This document shows positions 43,906 through 56,388 of a DNA stretch of 64,000 bases, one piece after another. Numbering within the stretch: position 1 is the stretch's first letter; every line of letters begins with the position of its first letter. The DNA is taken from the NCBI GenBank assembly GCA_963920635.1, contig OY987298.1:116984035-117048034 (forward strand), written 5' to 3'. The DNA comes from Pseudeuparius sepicola (lineage: Eukaryota; Arthropoda; Insecta; Coleoptera; Anthribidae). Under the pieces are notes generated by a model. That model was not told where the DNA came from, searched no databases, and worked only from the letters and a program-made list of their open reading frames with translations. A program made the position numbers and the translations under genes.

Positions 43906-45171
43906 TACAGGGTGGGCCAAATTGGACACTTTTAAAGGGAAACTCCTATTTTTGACGGAGATAGACGAAAACTGATATCCGTGTCTGAGACTCATTTTTT
44001 ATGATAAATGTGCGTTTTCGAAAAGTGGCCGTAACTTTTTTCGGGTTGACAATTTTGTGTTTCTGTAAAGACATTTTTAAAGCACTTTTTAACGTAGAAT
44101 TCAATGCTGCTACTAAATTTTTTTTCTAGTCAATGGTTTAAGAGTTACGGATAAAAAATATTATTTTTTAAATGGAACACCCTGTAAATTGTTGCATTTT
44201 TTAATAGAGCAAAAAATTACTATTCCAAAAATATATAACACTTAATGATCTAATTAAGTAGTTATCAATTATTATTAATAGCTTTTGTGATTTCATGTGT
44301 ATAATTGGAAGCACGCCCTTTCAACAAGTAGGCTTTGGACGGTGAGACAATGAAACAATCCTGGAAAAATGTTTACTGTTACCTACCTGTCAAATTTTCA
44401 GTTAGGCTGTTTAGGCAGGGTAAAGATTTTTTTATTTTTGTTTAATTTATGAACTTTATAACATACCTACCTACAATCCGGGGAAAATGCCTATCTCTGT
44501 TTAACTCGTACCCGTACCTACCTTTTCGGCCTACTATTAATCAAATCTATTAACTATTACTCTAACACTATTAATCAAATTGTGTGGCAATCTTGCAAAA
44601 ATGTGCTTGAAAGGATGTCTTCTCTATGGATACCGCTCGTAGTGTAAATTGCTCGTTGCATCTGATGTTTCCCCGGATTGTGTAAAACAGACTATCATAT
44701 CCCATTTTTCATAACTTTCAAATTTGATTGTAGGTATGTTATAAAGTTTATAAATTACACAAAAACAGAAAAATTTTTACCCTGCCTAAACAGCCTAACT
44801 GAAAATTTGACACGTAGGTAACAGTAAACATTTTTCCACGGTTGTTTCATTGTCTCACCGTCCAAAGCCTACTTGTTGAAAGGGCGTGCTTCCAATTATA
44901 CACATGAAATCATAAAACCTATTAGTAATTGATAACTACTTAAGTAAATCATTAAGTGTTATATATTTTTGGAATGGTAATTTTTTGCTCTATTAAAAAT
45001 GCAAAAATATACAGGGTGTTCCATTTAAAAAATAATATTTTTTATCCGTATAACTCTTAAACCATTGACTAGAAAAAAATGTAGTAGCAGCATTGGATTC
45101 TATGTAAAAAAGTGATATCCGTCAAAAATAGGAGTTTCCCTTTAAAAGTGTCCAATTTGGCCCACCCTGTA
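43906..45171. mobile_element. Fold-back F5
   Basis: 1,266 bp. Ends TACAGGGTGGGCCAAATTGG and its exact complement. Arms pair almost to the centre near 44600 (for example GGCTTTGGACGGTGAGACAA with 44850-44870). A second TACAGGGTGTTCC-like pair lies inside at 44174-44188 and 45010-45025, suggesting a fold-back inside a fold-back. No coding sequence. Confidence 0.88.
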
Positions 45172-45407
45172 CATATTTATTTTGTTTTTGTTTTAAGAAT
45201 GTTTTGTTTATTTTATTGTCTTATTGAATTTATTTATTTTACGTCAGTTTCAGTTCCTTTTATGTCATAAAACAGTTTTTGTCACGTTTAAATTTATTTG
45301 AAGCCTATTTTCTTGTTTTAACTAATATAATTAGACTCCACGTAACTGCAGAAATTTGATAAAACGAAACTTAATCTGATTATTGTCTCCCCCCTCGAAA
45401 TTTTTTT
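45172..45407. other. Unassigned AT-rich spacer
   Basis: Its right end has a pyrimidine-rich TTTTTTTCTAG at 45401-45411, a possible plus-strand splice acceptor. Confidence 0.35.
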
Positions 45408-45557
45408 CTAGCCCGTGGTGGACGTCGAAATCGCGGAAAGGGCCTCCCCGAAAATGTGACCAACCTCTAGCGTGCGCTTGTGCCCGCCGCCACCCTTGAT
45501 GCGGTGCTCCGGCGACGGCCGCAAGTTCTTGGTGTCGATGTGCACGTTGGTCTGCAT
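45408..45557 (-). CDS. Candidate GC-rich host exon, unrecognised
   Basis: Minus-strand 49-codon frame. After a first Met it reads QTNVHIDTKNLRPSPEHRIK, then GGGHKRTLEVGHIFGEALSA. Third positions are almost all G or C in its first 30 codons, unlike the AT-rich transposon genes here. Upstream on the same strand a stop (TGA) lies two codons before the Met. GACATGCAG could equally be a splice acceptor (exon starting at ACCAACGTG), and CTAGAG|GTTGGT a weak donor. It sits in a GC island (45410-45790) between fold-backs F5 and F6. I do not recognise the family; a real conserved exon and a GC-rich transposon fragment both remain possible. Confidence 0.3.
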   Translation of the reverse strand: MQTNVHIDTKNLRPSPEHRIKGGGGHKRTLEVGHIFGEALSAISTSTTG

Positions 45558-45821
45558 GTCTCAACAGGTGATCGCCCGTCCGCGGGGCCCCGCGCACTGC
45601 CGCCGCCGCCGCTACGGCTCGCGCCGCCCCGACCGCATGGCGAACGGTTCGCCGGATACTGGGGGCGAGCCGCGGCGCCGGCCGTCGCGACGCCCGAGCG
45701 GGACGCCGCCGGATGGGCGAGGGCGCGGACGGGCCGCGTGCCGTCGGAATTACTTTGAGGATTCCGCGCTATGGGGATGGCAACTGGTAACTGTTTTAAA
45801 TGCACCTTTGCACATTTTGTA
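45558..45821. other. Rest of the GC-rich island
   Basis: CpG-dense, with GCC/CGC-rich runs and long open frames on both strands, as expected from composition. It could be a CpG-rich 5' region or leader of the candidate exon. No motif decides. Confidence 0.35.
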
Positions 45822-47132
45822 TACACTGTGTCCCGGATAAGAATGAACAGCATGGGGATATTGCAAACGGCGAGAGATAGGGCAACGGTTAAATGGGGAA
45901 AAAGTTGCGCAATTTTGAGGTCAATAAAATGGCACAAACACATTTTTAATGTCTCTGTTCGTTTTTTGAGTTATTTTGAAAAAAGTAAAATTTTGCGTTT
46001 TCGATTTTATTTTTTTCTGAACTTGTTATCACAGATAGAGAAAAAAGAAAAACACTTTCTTATGGCACTTTTTAACGGGCCTTAAGATGGCGTTTTTAGA
46101 TTTGTTCTACAACGTTTCGTTTTTGAGAAACCATCTTCAATTTTATTTTTTTAAATACGGACCTGGATTTTTTTTTGTAGATTTTGAAATTGTACGGCCC
46201 TGCGTCTGGTAAAGTGTTTTCCTCTGTTGTTGTACAGCAAACAGTGTCGCATTGTGTTTTGGAGTAAATTCTTCGCTTTTCCTAATTGCGAGAAGAAAGC
46301 TTTAAGCCGACGTAATCAATAACTTTTGCCATTTATTAATTGCATAAATACATTCGTTCGGCCTCTACACTATTTCTGTGACACAAGATATAACATGCTG
46401 ACATGTTAAATTTGTCGTCATTTGAAAAAGCACCCTCCATTTGTAATGAAATAAATTGTTAACTAAATGATACAGTGGGACTTATGGCAAATGACAAGGG
46501 ATTGGTTTCGTTGTTTCAAAGCCTTCTAGGTGGATGATTTTTATTTATTTTTTATTATCGTATGTGCTTTTTTTAGTTCTCCAATTGAAAGATAAGTTGT
46601 AAGTTAAATTGTTGACAATACTGATTCATATTTAGACTTCTTATTATTAAATACAGGGCCGCATTAGAAAAAAACTAATGAAAAAAAGGAATTTCCAATA
46701 TAATTGTCTCAAAACATTTTAAAAATATTTCTTGTCATACATCATGGTATTTGCAATGAAAAGTGCTTTCAAAATCTACAAAAAAAAATCCAGGTCCGTA
46801 TTAAAAAAATAAAGTTGAAGATGGTTTCTCAAAAATGAAACGTTGTAGAACAAATCTAAAAACGCCATCTTAGGGCCCGTTAAAAAGTGCCATAAGAAAG
46901 TGCTTTTCTTTTTTCTCTATCTGTGATAGCAATTTCAGAAAAAAATAAAATCGAAAACGCAAAATTTTACTTTTTTCAAAATAACTCAAAAACGAAAAAA
47001 GATATTAGAAATCTGTTTGTGCCATTTTATTGACCTCGAAATTGCGCAACTTTTTCCCCATTTAACCGTTGCCCTATCTCTCACCGTTTGCAATATCCCC
47101 ATGCTGTTCATTCTTATCCGGGACACAGTGTA
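45822..47132. mobile_element. Fold-back F6
   Basis: 1,311 bp. Ends TACACTGTGTCCCGGATAAG and exact complement, TA on both flanks. Arms of about 370 bp are nearly identical (GCATGGGGATATTGCAAACG and its complement at 47085-47104). The centre, about 46200-46770, is unique and noncoding. Confidence 0.88.
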
Positions 47133-48289
47133 TAGTCCTTACGGCAGAATGCGTGCGACGTAAGGGGGAAGAACTCGCAATATTATAGAATTAGTCACAG
47201 TTCAGGGGCGTAGCTCAATTTTGTGTAACTCACTGACTTAATTTTCATACAATTGTTATTTAATTTATTGTTAATATTATTCTTAACGGTGATGCCTTAG
47301 ACTATGGAGGAAGGCAAACCCTTATAACATTGGCAATTATTTCTCGTGCTTGAGAATGCAACGTTCTTCCCTGTTTACTCATTTTGCACACGTTAACTCC
47401 CTAACATACGAAACGCCACTGAGCTCTCTGAGCCGGCGGAAAAAACTTGCCAGCGGCCTAAAAAATGAGGTCTGTGTGGTAGACCAAATACGCAGTTAAC
47501 TTTACGTACTATAGAAACAGGCACAAAACGCGTTGGCTAACTGCTTTTGTCAGCCGACTGCTTGGTATAAGTGTTGTGTTGCCGTATTTCAAAGGCGATG
47601 GTAGACGCGACGATGTTGAAAAAAATATAATAGGTGTTTTATCAAATAAATGATAAACAAAAATGGGTAAGTGGTCCCGTGATGCGAGCTTTATTTTTTC
47701 GGTATAACAGAGTTCATAAATTCGGCTTCAATATGATAAAACTTGTATTCGCCAATAAATAACGACTAGTCGCAACGCTGCCCGCATTCTTTAGAAACGT
47801 TTTCTTTCGTGCTTTGGACTATAGTATTTCTAAAGTCACTTGAAACAGCATAAAAAAAACTCTAATTGGTGTTACAAAAAGAATATAGGGCATATGCGTC
47901 ACGCAGTTTACAAGATTATATCATATTCTACAAGCAACATAATATTTCACTTTTAAGTTTTTTTAAGGTTGTCGTCAAACACAACGTAAAGGTTAATGCA
48001 CCATATAATATTGTCAAAAGGTCTCCAAAAAGCCGTACCCATTATAACTATTTACTCAAGTATATCTGTGAAATTATGGGACGCCTATTCACCGCATGTT
48101 GCGGCTCAAGTGGCCAGCCGTCGAACAGTGCAACCCATATGCAAATATCGGTGATATTATATTAGGCGAACATGCAGTCACTTGTTTGTGCTACAATATC
48201 TATCTCCTCTGTCTCCTTCATCTCTTTTCACTTCTAATACCAGGTGGGGTTTAATATGGTTAAAAAAGTGTTTTGTCTCGTAGTTTATT
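47133..48289. other. Unassigned
   Basis: CAGGGGCGTAGCTCAATTTT at about 47204 resembles a hAT terminus, but no partner end was found. Confidence 0.35.
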
Positions 48290-49330
48290 GCCGAGGCACC
48301 TGTTCTAACTTCAAATTCAAGGAATTTTTTAAATTAGTTTTTTAGCCTTTTCTGTCCAAATCACTCCCTAACCTATATGGAAAGCAGCTTAGTTGTATTG
48401 CCTTCTAAAAGCCTAGAGCAAATTGAAAATACACTTGACGTTTCTCTCACTGTTACCCAGGCAAGGGGAACAGTGAGACACTATATGAAAGTACCTATTT
48501 ACTTTTAGTAAATTGTAAAAATAATAAATATAATATCTGAAATTAATAAATAAGTTAAATTCACAAATTTCTACTGAAATATTTCACGATGGTTCACTAA
48601 ATTTCTTTAAAAAATTATACACTTTGTCTCACTTTTCATCAGTAGAGGAACCTAAGGGTAACAGTGCGACACTTTTTTCTTTTTGCAATAACTTCAAATT
48701 CAAGAAATTTTTCAAATTAGTTTTTCGGCTATTTGTGTCCAAGTGACTCCCCTAATCTATATGAAAAGCAGCTTAGTTGTATAGTCTTCTAAAAGTCTAG
48801 AGCAAATTGAAAATACAATTGACGTTTGTCTCACTGTTACCCAGGCAAGGGGAACAGTGAGACACTATATGAAAGTACATGTTTACTTTTAGGGAAAAGA
48901 TAATTATACACACAATGTATGCAAAATTTTTTTAAAAATAATAAATATATCTGAAATTAATAAATATATTAAATTTAGACGTCACCTTCACAATTTTCTA
49001 CTAAAATATTTCACTAAATTTCTTTAAAAAATTATACCTACACTTGGTCTCACTTTTCATCAGTAAAGGAACTTATGGGTAACAGTACGACACTTTTTTC
49101 TTTTTGCAATAACTTCAAATTCAAGGAATTTTTCAAATTAGTTTTTTGGCTCTTTGTGTCCAAATAACTCCCCAATTCTATATGAAAAGCAACTTAGTTG
49201 TATAGTCTACTAAAAGTCTAGAGCAAATTTAAATATACTTGACGTTTGTCTCACTGTTACCCAGGCAAGGGGGACAGTGGCACACTATATGAAAGTACCT
49301 GCTTACTTTAGGGAAAAGATTATTATACAC
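48290..49330. repeat. ~0.4-kb tandem repeat, almost three units
   Basis: TCTCACTGTTACCCAGGCAA starts at 48445, 48829 and 49249 (spacings 384 and 420). Units are about 85-90% alike. Each unit holds a near-perfect palindrome, TCTCACTGTTACCC with GGGGAACAGTGAGA around a 6-bp spacer, and a further GGGTAACAGT-CGACAC half-site. More half-sites follow at 49462-49520. Confidence 0.85.
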
Positions 49331-51589
49331 AGAATGTATGCAATTTTATGGGCTTATATCTGAAACGAAATTAAAAACTTTTAAATTTTTAGTAAAATGT
49401 AAGTATGTATACAGATGTAAGTAATATTTTTCTGTTATATAGGGAGCGGTTATTAGACGTATGGGTAACAGTAACACGTCTCACTGTTCCCCTGTTGAAA
49501 TTGTCTCACTGTTACCCATGGTACTGCGAAATGAAAACATGATAACACCACTAGTCCCAAACACAGTTCAACACTATAAGGTACAGCCCCTGTATAATAA
49601 AAAGACAGTAGCAGTTTTCACACAGTTCCTGCAGAAACTCAATCTTACCGTTATAAAAATAGTATGGCATGAAGACTTCACGCCACGTCACAACTTATAA
49701 ATTGAATGGGCGGGAACTTTGAAAGTAGAGGGGAAGGCAGACTTATTATAGCGTTGGGTGATGCACACCTAGCGCCATCTATGAGGTATTTATGGTAGTA
49801 GAGATATTTTTACCCATGTCTCCATGTTAGCCAGGTTCCCCTACGCCCTACACCTTCGTATCTCAGGAAAGGAAGAATTTAGGTGGGAAGCACATTCCTA
49901 TTACTCAAAATGTTATTGTTTTGCCACAATCAACTTTAATATTTCGAATTGGGGTGTGGAAAATGTTTGATGTTTTTTTTTAATGTACCTACCGCTTTTT
50001 TATAGAAATTTTGATATTAGATTCATTTTATTAATAAGGACTACCTATTCGATATACAAACTCTTATTTTTTAATGAACTATTTTCTATTTTTACCACAG
50101 AGGTTCGTATACCGAACGATTTTAAAAGTTGCAATGACAAAGCAGACATTTCCTTCTAAACTCAGTCAGTAACAAAAGAACCAAGCAATTTCGCTTACAA
50201 CACAACAATTGCCTTTGGAACTAAAGGAGGAAATGAATGAAATTATCGCATAGCTAGAGACGTATTTTCTATTTTCTTCTACATTGGGACAAAGTTCATG
50301 TGCCCAACCCAATAATTTGTCGCATTTGATCATATTTTCAACTCTGCATTCCCGACACAGCATGTAAAACCAGTACGAATTAAGCAACTAACCAATGGTA
50401 CGATATAGGCGACTAAAATAATGCCATACTCCAAAATAAGCCGATTAATTCCACACGATACAAAGTTAAATTATCAGAAAAATTGTCGTGTAAATGTCTA
50501 GATAAATATTAAAAAACTAAATCTCGGAGATTCCAAGAATAAAATTACATATCATAAGGCGAATAAATTGGCAAAATAGTTGTTTCAACAAACAGTTGTG
50601 AACATATTCTGACAACTCCAACTAACTCTCACTTCTTTGGTTTTGGATTGAATTGAAACTTGAAACTGTCAGAATCAGTTCAAAACTGTTTATTGGAATA
50701 GCTCTAATAATAAAACAAAACATTCAAAGGTGCCGCCAAAATCTCAAATCAGCGTTAGTTCCGCTCGTTCGCCATAAGTCAAACGTGGTCCCGTCCTTTA
50801 CTATGGAATTCAACCACGGCGCTCGTAGAATAAACTGGACTGCTTTTCCAATAGAATCATTTGTCCCACCTAGGTATATATATATGTCCCACCGAAAGGT
50901 CGGCCATATTGGGCCCACACGTCATTGTCTGTCAAATGTCAAATGCACGAGGGCCGTGGTTGGCCTTGCTCAAATGTTATTTTGTGTTGCCACAACAAAT
51001 TTCACTTCTCCCCTAGAATGCACACTAAATCCCCTAGAATAGGGCCAATATGGCGGCCATCCAAGCGGACGCCAGCGCCCTCTGCCGGATGGCTAAAAAT
51101 TGGTGGAGGGACTAGGGCCCAATGGCCGTCTAGTTTATTTTACGAGGGCCGTTAACTCAACAGTCTCTGAGTCTGTTGTCTCTGGACAAATGCAATTGGA
51201 TGATTTTTTCCGGGTTGCTTCGGAACTGCCTCCTGAGTGTCCAACCAAAAGATCACTCGAACTCTTGATACGAATTGCGCTATAGAGTGGTTTCCTGAAC
51301 ACTAGATGTGGTTTCCTAAATATTCTTTTAGAGCAAGATGACCTTAATAAAAGTTGTAGGGGATCTAAATATAAACAAATTGTCTTCATAATAATTTTTT
51401 GTACCTATCTCTAATACATAACGAGTCCCCCGGGGATAACATATGGAAAATTCGATTTTCCTTAACAGAAATAAAAGGTGTCTGAGGCCCATATTTTCAC
51501 GCAAGCCTTTAAATGATTAATTAATAAAACTTGTTTTCACTTCGGAAAACCAAAGGCTTGAGTGATATTAAAATTTGTTGGAGTTATTC
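49331..51589. other. Unassigned
   Basis: Holds the last GTCTCACTGTTACCC half-sites (to 49520). A moderately GC-rich patch at 50750-51170 has overlapping open frames on both strands, none recognised. Confidence 0.35.
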
Positions 51590-51730
51590 TTTGAGTTAAA
51601 CGTTCAAAATTTCGTTCATTTACTGTTAAGAATTTATGAATTTTCCTGGAAAAAGTTGTCTTCTAATTAGTTTGGTGGCGATAAACCCAATTAAAAAGTA
51701 AATGGATCTATTTGCGAAGCAAAGAAATTT
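51590..51730 (+). repeat. Repeat X fragment
   Basis: Matches 19170-19300. The uninterrupted ATGAATTTTCCTGGAAAAAG serves as empty site for the 38154-40730 element. Confidence 0.75.
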
Positions 51731-52934
51731 CCTACAATATGAAGGAAGTCTTTAATAATAATAATAATAATTCTCACCCTCACAATACCCCAGAAGTAAC
51801 TGAATGTTTGTGGGGGGGAATGAAAATCAAATTCATCCTATCATGGACCCAAGAAAACTTCACTGAAAATAAAATGTGTAGGTATTATTTTCCGGTTACA
51901 ATTATTTCGAAAATCTAGTGTTATTAACCAACTTTTGATCATTTCTTCGGAAAATTTTGGTAATTATTGGACTGAAAACTGGAATGAAACGATTGGAATA
52001 TTAAATAAATTACAACTTTTAACTTTTTATACTATGTATAACTGGTCACTTTTTCAATGCTCGCCATCATTGGTAGGTATATCGGAAACGGTAAAAGATA
52101 GAGAGGTAGTTGATTTAGAGAAAAGTTGCGAATTTGAGTCCTCATTCATTATCTGAGAAGAAATCGAAAATAGCTCAGTCCGTTTCTGAAATATTCTGAA
52201 AAAACTGAAAAGCGCCGATTCCGGAAAAAGCTCATAATATCTTTTTTAGAAGAACACCCAACCTTACGAAATTTTGTATTCTTATGTTTTCAGACACGCT
52301 CTTTTCACTAGTTGACTCAACAATTTTCTAGGGCTGCTAGATTTTTAGTAGAATAGAATTACCATCTAGTTGAAGACAAGATTCTAAAATTATATCCTAG
52401 ATTAGTCGGTTTGAAAGGAATATCGTCCAGACTCATTGAAATTTCATGAAGAATCATTTTCTGTATTCTTTGTTAGTTATTTTACCATTTGAAAATACTT
52501 TTAATTCTCTATAAAAAATTGATAAAGTGGTCAAGTCCAATTTAGCCAACATTCCATAACATAACTACTAGGAAAAATTATTAACCTCTTTTGCTTGTTC
52601 CGTGTTAGGATATAATTTGCTAAAATTAAATGTAAAACCAAAAATAGTGCCTGGGTCGACGCTGCAGCAAATAAAAGTTTTAAAATTAGAGCAAAAACTA
52701 ATTTTTAATTCCTATGCATATAAAAATATAATCTTTGTATAATAGTATTGCTTTTTGTAATAGTTAAATTAATTATTTTTGTATAGTAGCGTAGCATAGG
52801 TATGTTTTACCTAATAGTTTATTTTGAAATTATAATGTCCAACATAGTGACTATTTCCTCATCTCAAAATTTAAAATACAAATAACATTCGGCAATGTTA
52901 TTCATATTATTTATGCCTAAGTTTTGTCATCGAG
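51731..52934. other. AT-rich unassigned stretch
   Basis: (AAT)n with TTCTCACCCTCACAATACC at 51756-51790 is shared with 32861-32900. Nothing else recognised. Confidence 0.35.
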
Positions 52935-53290
52935 GGGCTCAAGGGCACCAAGTCTATCCAACTTACAGTGGCAGTAGATATAATACAAAATCACATGAAC
53001 GCTTTGCGATCGATTACCAGGGTTTGACTAATATGAAATTCCAAGTGGCTTGTAATTCTGAACTAATTCTTTTAGAAGTTAAAATTGTGTTTTTACCTTT
53101 CGTGGATCTTTATAAATTTATTTGAATTAAGTAATTTAACTCGACTGAGGGAAGCGCCGGCCCTGCATTCCCCTCATCGCCTAAACACTTGAGATTTTAC
53201 GACGTCCAGAGTCCAGACCAACAAGAGAATAGGTCACATCGCGATCACGTGGTTGCTAATGTTTTGATTCACTGCCTCTGTAACTTGGAT
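52935..53290 (+). repeat. Repeat V, copy 2
   Basis: Second copy of the 22815-23215 repeat in the same orientation (see that entry). Confidence 0.75.
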
Positions 53291-54063
53291 ATTATAGTAT
53301 ACACCATTTCACTTTCAAATTGTAAAAAATACTCCGCCCATGAGTTCCCATCAATTTAATTGCTTATTATAACTATAAATGGAACTGAGTACTTTAGACC
53401 GAAAAATTATAGAAATAATTCTTAAAAATATTTTTGTCCTAGAATTGTGTTTAAATTTTGAAATATTGCTTGTTGTAGTTGTACAACCCAGCACATAACT
53501 AGCAGTGCCCAATCCGGAAGTTCCGTATAGGTCTGTGTAGCTGGGCATATTGGACATTCAATAGATGCTGACAAAAATATATCTACTTTTGATGAAACTT
53601 CATTATGGTTCATTATAGAGGTATAAAGGAATAATTATTACCTTGTTATAGTTAATCTAAAGCGTCTTACAACTCATTGAGAATGTACCTGCGCAAAAAT
53701 TTAAGTGTCTAGATTCGACTGTTTATGAGAAAAAATAATAATAAAGTTTTTTAAAAAATAATAATATTTTAATCATCTTAAGGTTGTAATAACTTTGCAG
53801 GAGCGCGGGCGGCTTGAATCCAAAAAGGAACACCCTCCATACCGCTACCACGAATAGGAATTAATTAATATAATATAATATGATCGAGACAATATCGACA
53901 TTTCCATTATTTACGTAACCCGGCATTGGAAAGGGCGGATGTTTACTCCTTTAGGAGATATTGTCACAATCAGGGTTGACTAGGGGGTAGCTGAGGAGGT
54001 AGCCAAATCAAAACACCCATTACACTGGCACAAGACTATACATATAACACTCTATATTCAAAC
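53291..54063. other. AT-rich unassigned stretch
   Basis: No features recognised. Confidence 0.35.
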
Positions 54064-54064
54064 C

Positions 54065-55555
54065 CACGATACACTTACCCACGGTATGTCAATAACGAAT
54101 CCGAAAACAAGGCAACTATGCGCATCTACGTCAGTTGCGAATCACGAATTGTAAATAATGCATGGTGTCTTCGGTTGTGTTTTACGATTTTTTATAATTT
54201 ACAGTTTAATGTGTCAAAAAAAAGTGTACCTAAACAACTGACTGATCGTCAGTCCAGCTCGACAGTGCAGTCAGCGTATGTCTAAATAATAATAGAAACA
54301 GTAGGTATAAGGGAAGGGAAAATTAAGTATTATAGATTTCCCAAGGACAATAATCTGAAAACAGATTATTTATAGAACAGAGCATTCAAAATAGGGGACT
54401 CAACAGAGTTTATGCCTGGTTTATACAGCAAATAAAAAAGAATGTGCAATAAAAAATTAGCCTTGTTATGGTTAAAGGGAATCATTATTTGATCCCTATC
54501 TCACTCACTATTTATTATGTTGTTTTGTTTGTTGTTTAACTATAAACTGAGCATTAGTTGTGCAGGTTGTGCTTGTGTGCATTAATTGGTAAATAAGGCT
54601 TTAATTGACATAAACCGGCATAAACACTGGAAGGAAAAAGTTATATTTTTGGTAAGGCATTGAATTTTATTTATCAATATATTTGCCTATAACAAGTCAT
54701 CTGTAAAATACTTTTTTTCGATGGAGAGTTTGTGTCGATAGAAGCCAAAACTTAATTCAGGATTACCTTACTTACAATAAATGTGTTATTTAGACACCTA
54801 CCTATATGATATTTTTTTGTTGTCTACCAATATACGGTCTTTTAAAAGAAAAATCCTGTTAATTTAACGAAATATACATCAATTTTTTTGCATGCATACG
54901 ATTAGCTAAAACGCAAAGAAAACAAATTATTTGTAAAATTATAATTATCAAATGAAATGTGTTTTTTATCAACAGAATATTCATTCATTTATCTATAGTA
55001 AAATCGAGCAACTCTTACGCCTGGCGTAAACAAGAGCACGTGAGTCTAAATATTCGCCAGGGCCGCACTGAGGCACGACCTTTATTTAATTTTAGTTTTA
55101 CAATGGTTTACATCAAAATATTTGGGAAAAGAATTATTGGCTTGATTAAAATGGTTCAAAATATCGATAAAATTATTTGTGGCAGTGTCTAAGTAGCTGA
55201 AAACAACAAGGTAAAACCGCGTAACTACAATTTTGCGATCTAGTACGTCTTTGTTGCCGACTCGGGTGAAATTTTATAGCCTACCGACCAATCGCGGATC
55301 GTCATTGAACACGTGGTTTTATTTACGCCAGGCCTACGGATTGCTCGATTTTAGTATAGTAATATAATCTACATATTTTTAACAACATTTATTTAAAAGA
55401 AAAGTTTAAAATAAGCAAAAACCCATAAAAAAGTATCTATTGCTGTGTAAAACATAATGGAGCAATTTAAATTATGATTCGCAACTGACGTCACAAGGTT
55501 CGACATAGATAGGCATATGGCTGCGCAATGACATACCGTGGGTAAGTGTATCGTG
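54065..55555. mobile_element. TIR element, possibly P-type
   Basis: Ends CACGATACACTTACCCACGG and its complement, with further inner similarity (TGACGT..TTGCGAATCA near 54130 and 55480). Flanking ATTCAAAC and ATTCAATC agree at 7 of 8, with one extra base on the left. Inside, plus-strand 54312-54420 reads KIKYYRFPKDNNLKTDYL then a stop and NRAFKIGDSTEF, reminiscent of the middle of a THAP domain (FPKD...L). If right, this is a decayed P-type element; the superfamily is tentative. Confidence 0.5.
54994..55358. mobile_element. MITE nested in the 54-55.5 kb element
   Basis: 365 bp. Ends TATAGTAAAATCGAGCAA and complement TTGCTCGATTTTAGTATA, then CCTGGCGTAAA-AA-A-CACGTG shared by both arms. TA-type flanks. 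Noncoding. Confidence 0.75.
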
Positions 55556-55559
55556 ATTC

Positions 55560-56388
55560 AATCCAACAAAAAGTAGAAGTACCTAGCACAATAGTAATCA
55601 GACAATGCGAAACTCTTAATACCTAATAATGAAGGGAGTAGATTACCACATTTGGGGGCGAGGGTTCATGATGTATCTTTCTGTGCGTCTGTTGATAAGG
55701 TATGATTGCTCAGATCTCATTCGTGTACGAAGGTTCAAGATGTATTCGGGCTGCAGTTGGTAGTTGTTGCTTCTTACTGTTACTGGTTTTCGACTTGTTC
55801 TTCTTGGTCCAGCCAGTCCGCTGTTCTTATACCACAGAATATTGCTAGATCGACATTAGTGATGAGTTCAACGTAATCGTTGCTACAATTAATTTCGTTC
55901 TATCGACGATTTCCTCACGTGATATTAACCGAAATAACGAATGTTAAGATTATTAATTATTTAGGAACCATTTTTAGAAATTATAGGCTTCTTTGGCCCA
56001 TTATTGACAATATTATTGTAGGGTATAGATATCTCGAATTTATGTTTTATTGATCCCCAAGAGATTTATGAAGTAGTCGTTAAAAGCAAAGAGGGAAATA
56101 CAATTCCTCTAGACCGGACTAAAACGACAAGCTATTATTTACTCGGGTTGCCCATATTCTAGACACGTCCCGGTCGGAATAAACTTTCCGGGCCGAGTGT
56201 GGAGAGTCGAAGCTTGCACCTCATCCCAGCAGCTAATAAATAATTTTGAAATATAGTTGTCGACTCAAAGAATTTTATATAAAGCTCAAGGTCATATCTA
56301 GCCGACTTGGTAATCGCTATAAAATACGTCTAAGTAGTTCTGAAAAAAAACTGCTGTCTAACAACAACACATTTTGATCTGTATCTTC
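55560..56388. other. Unassigned, LTR-like composition
   Basis: Purine/pyrimidine-biased tract at 55640-55850 and a hairpin (GTCCCGG-CCGGGCC) near 56168-56196. Could contain an old LTR, but no ends or poly(A)/TATA pair are convincing. Confidence 0.3.

Noticed and set aside
45467..45943. 158- and 122-residue frames overlapping the GC island
   Set aside because: Low-complexity Ala/Arg/Gly/Pro composition expected from GC-rich DNA; they run into fold-back F6.
47203..47225. hAT terminus CAGGGGCGTAGCTC
   Set aside because: Only one end found, no partner or TSD.
55640..56230. Old LTR
   Set aside because: Composition suggests it, but no TG/CA ends, TSD, TATA or poly(A) arrangement is convincing.
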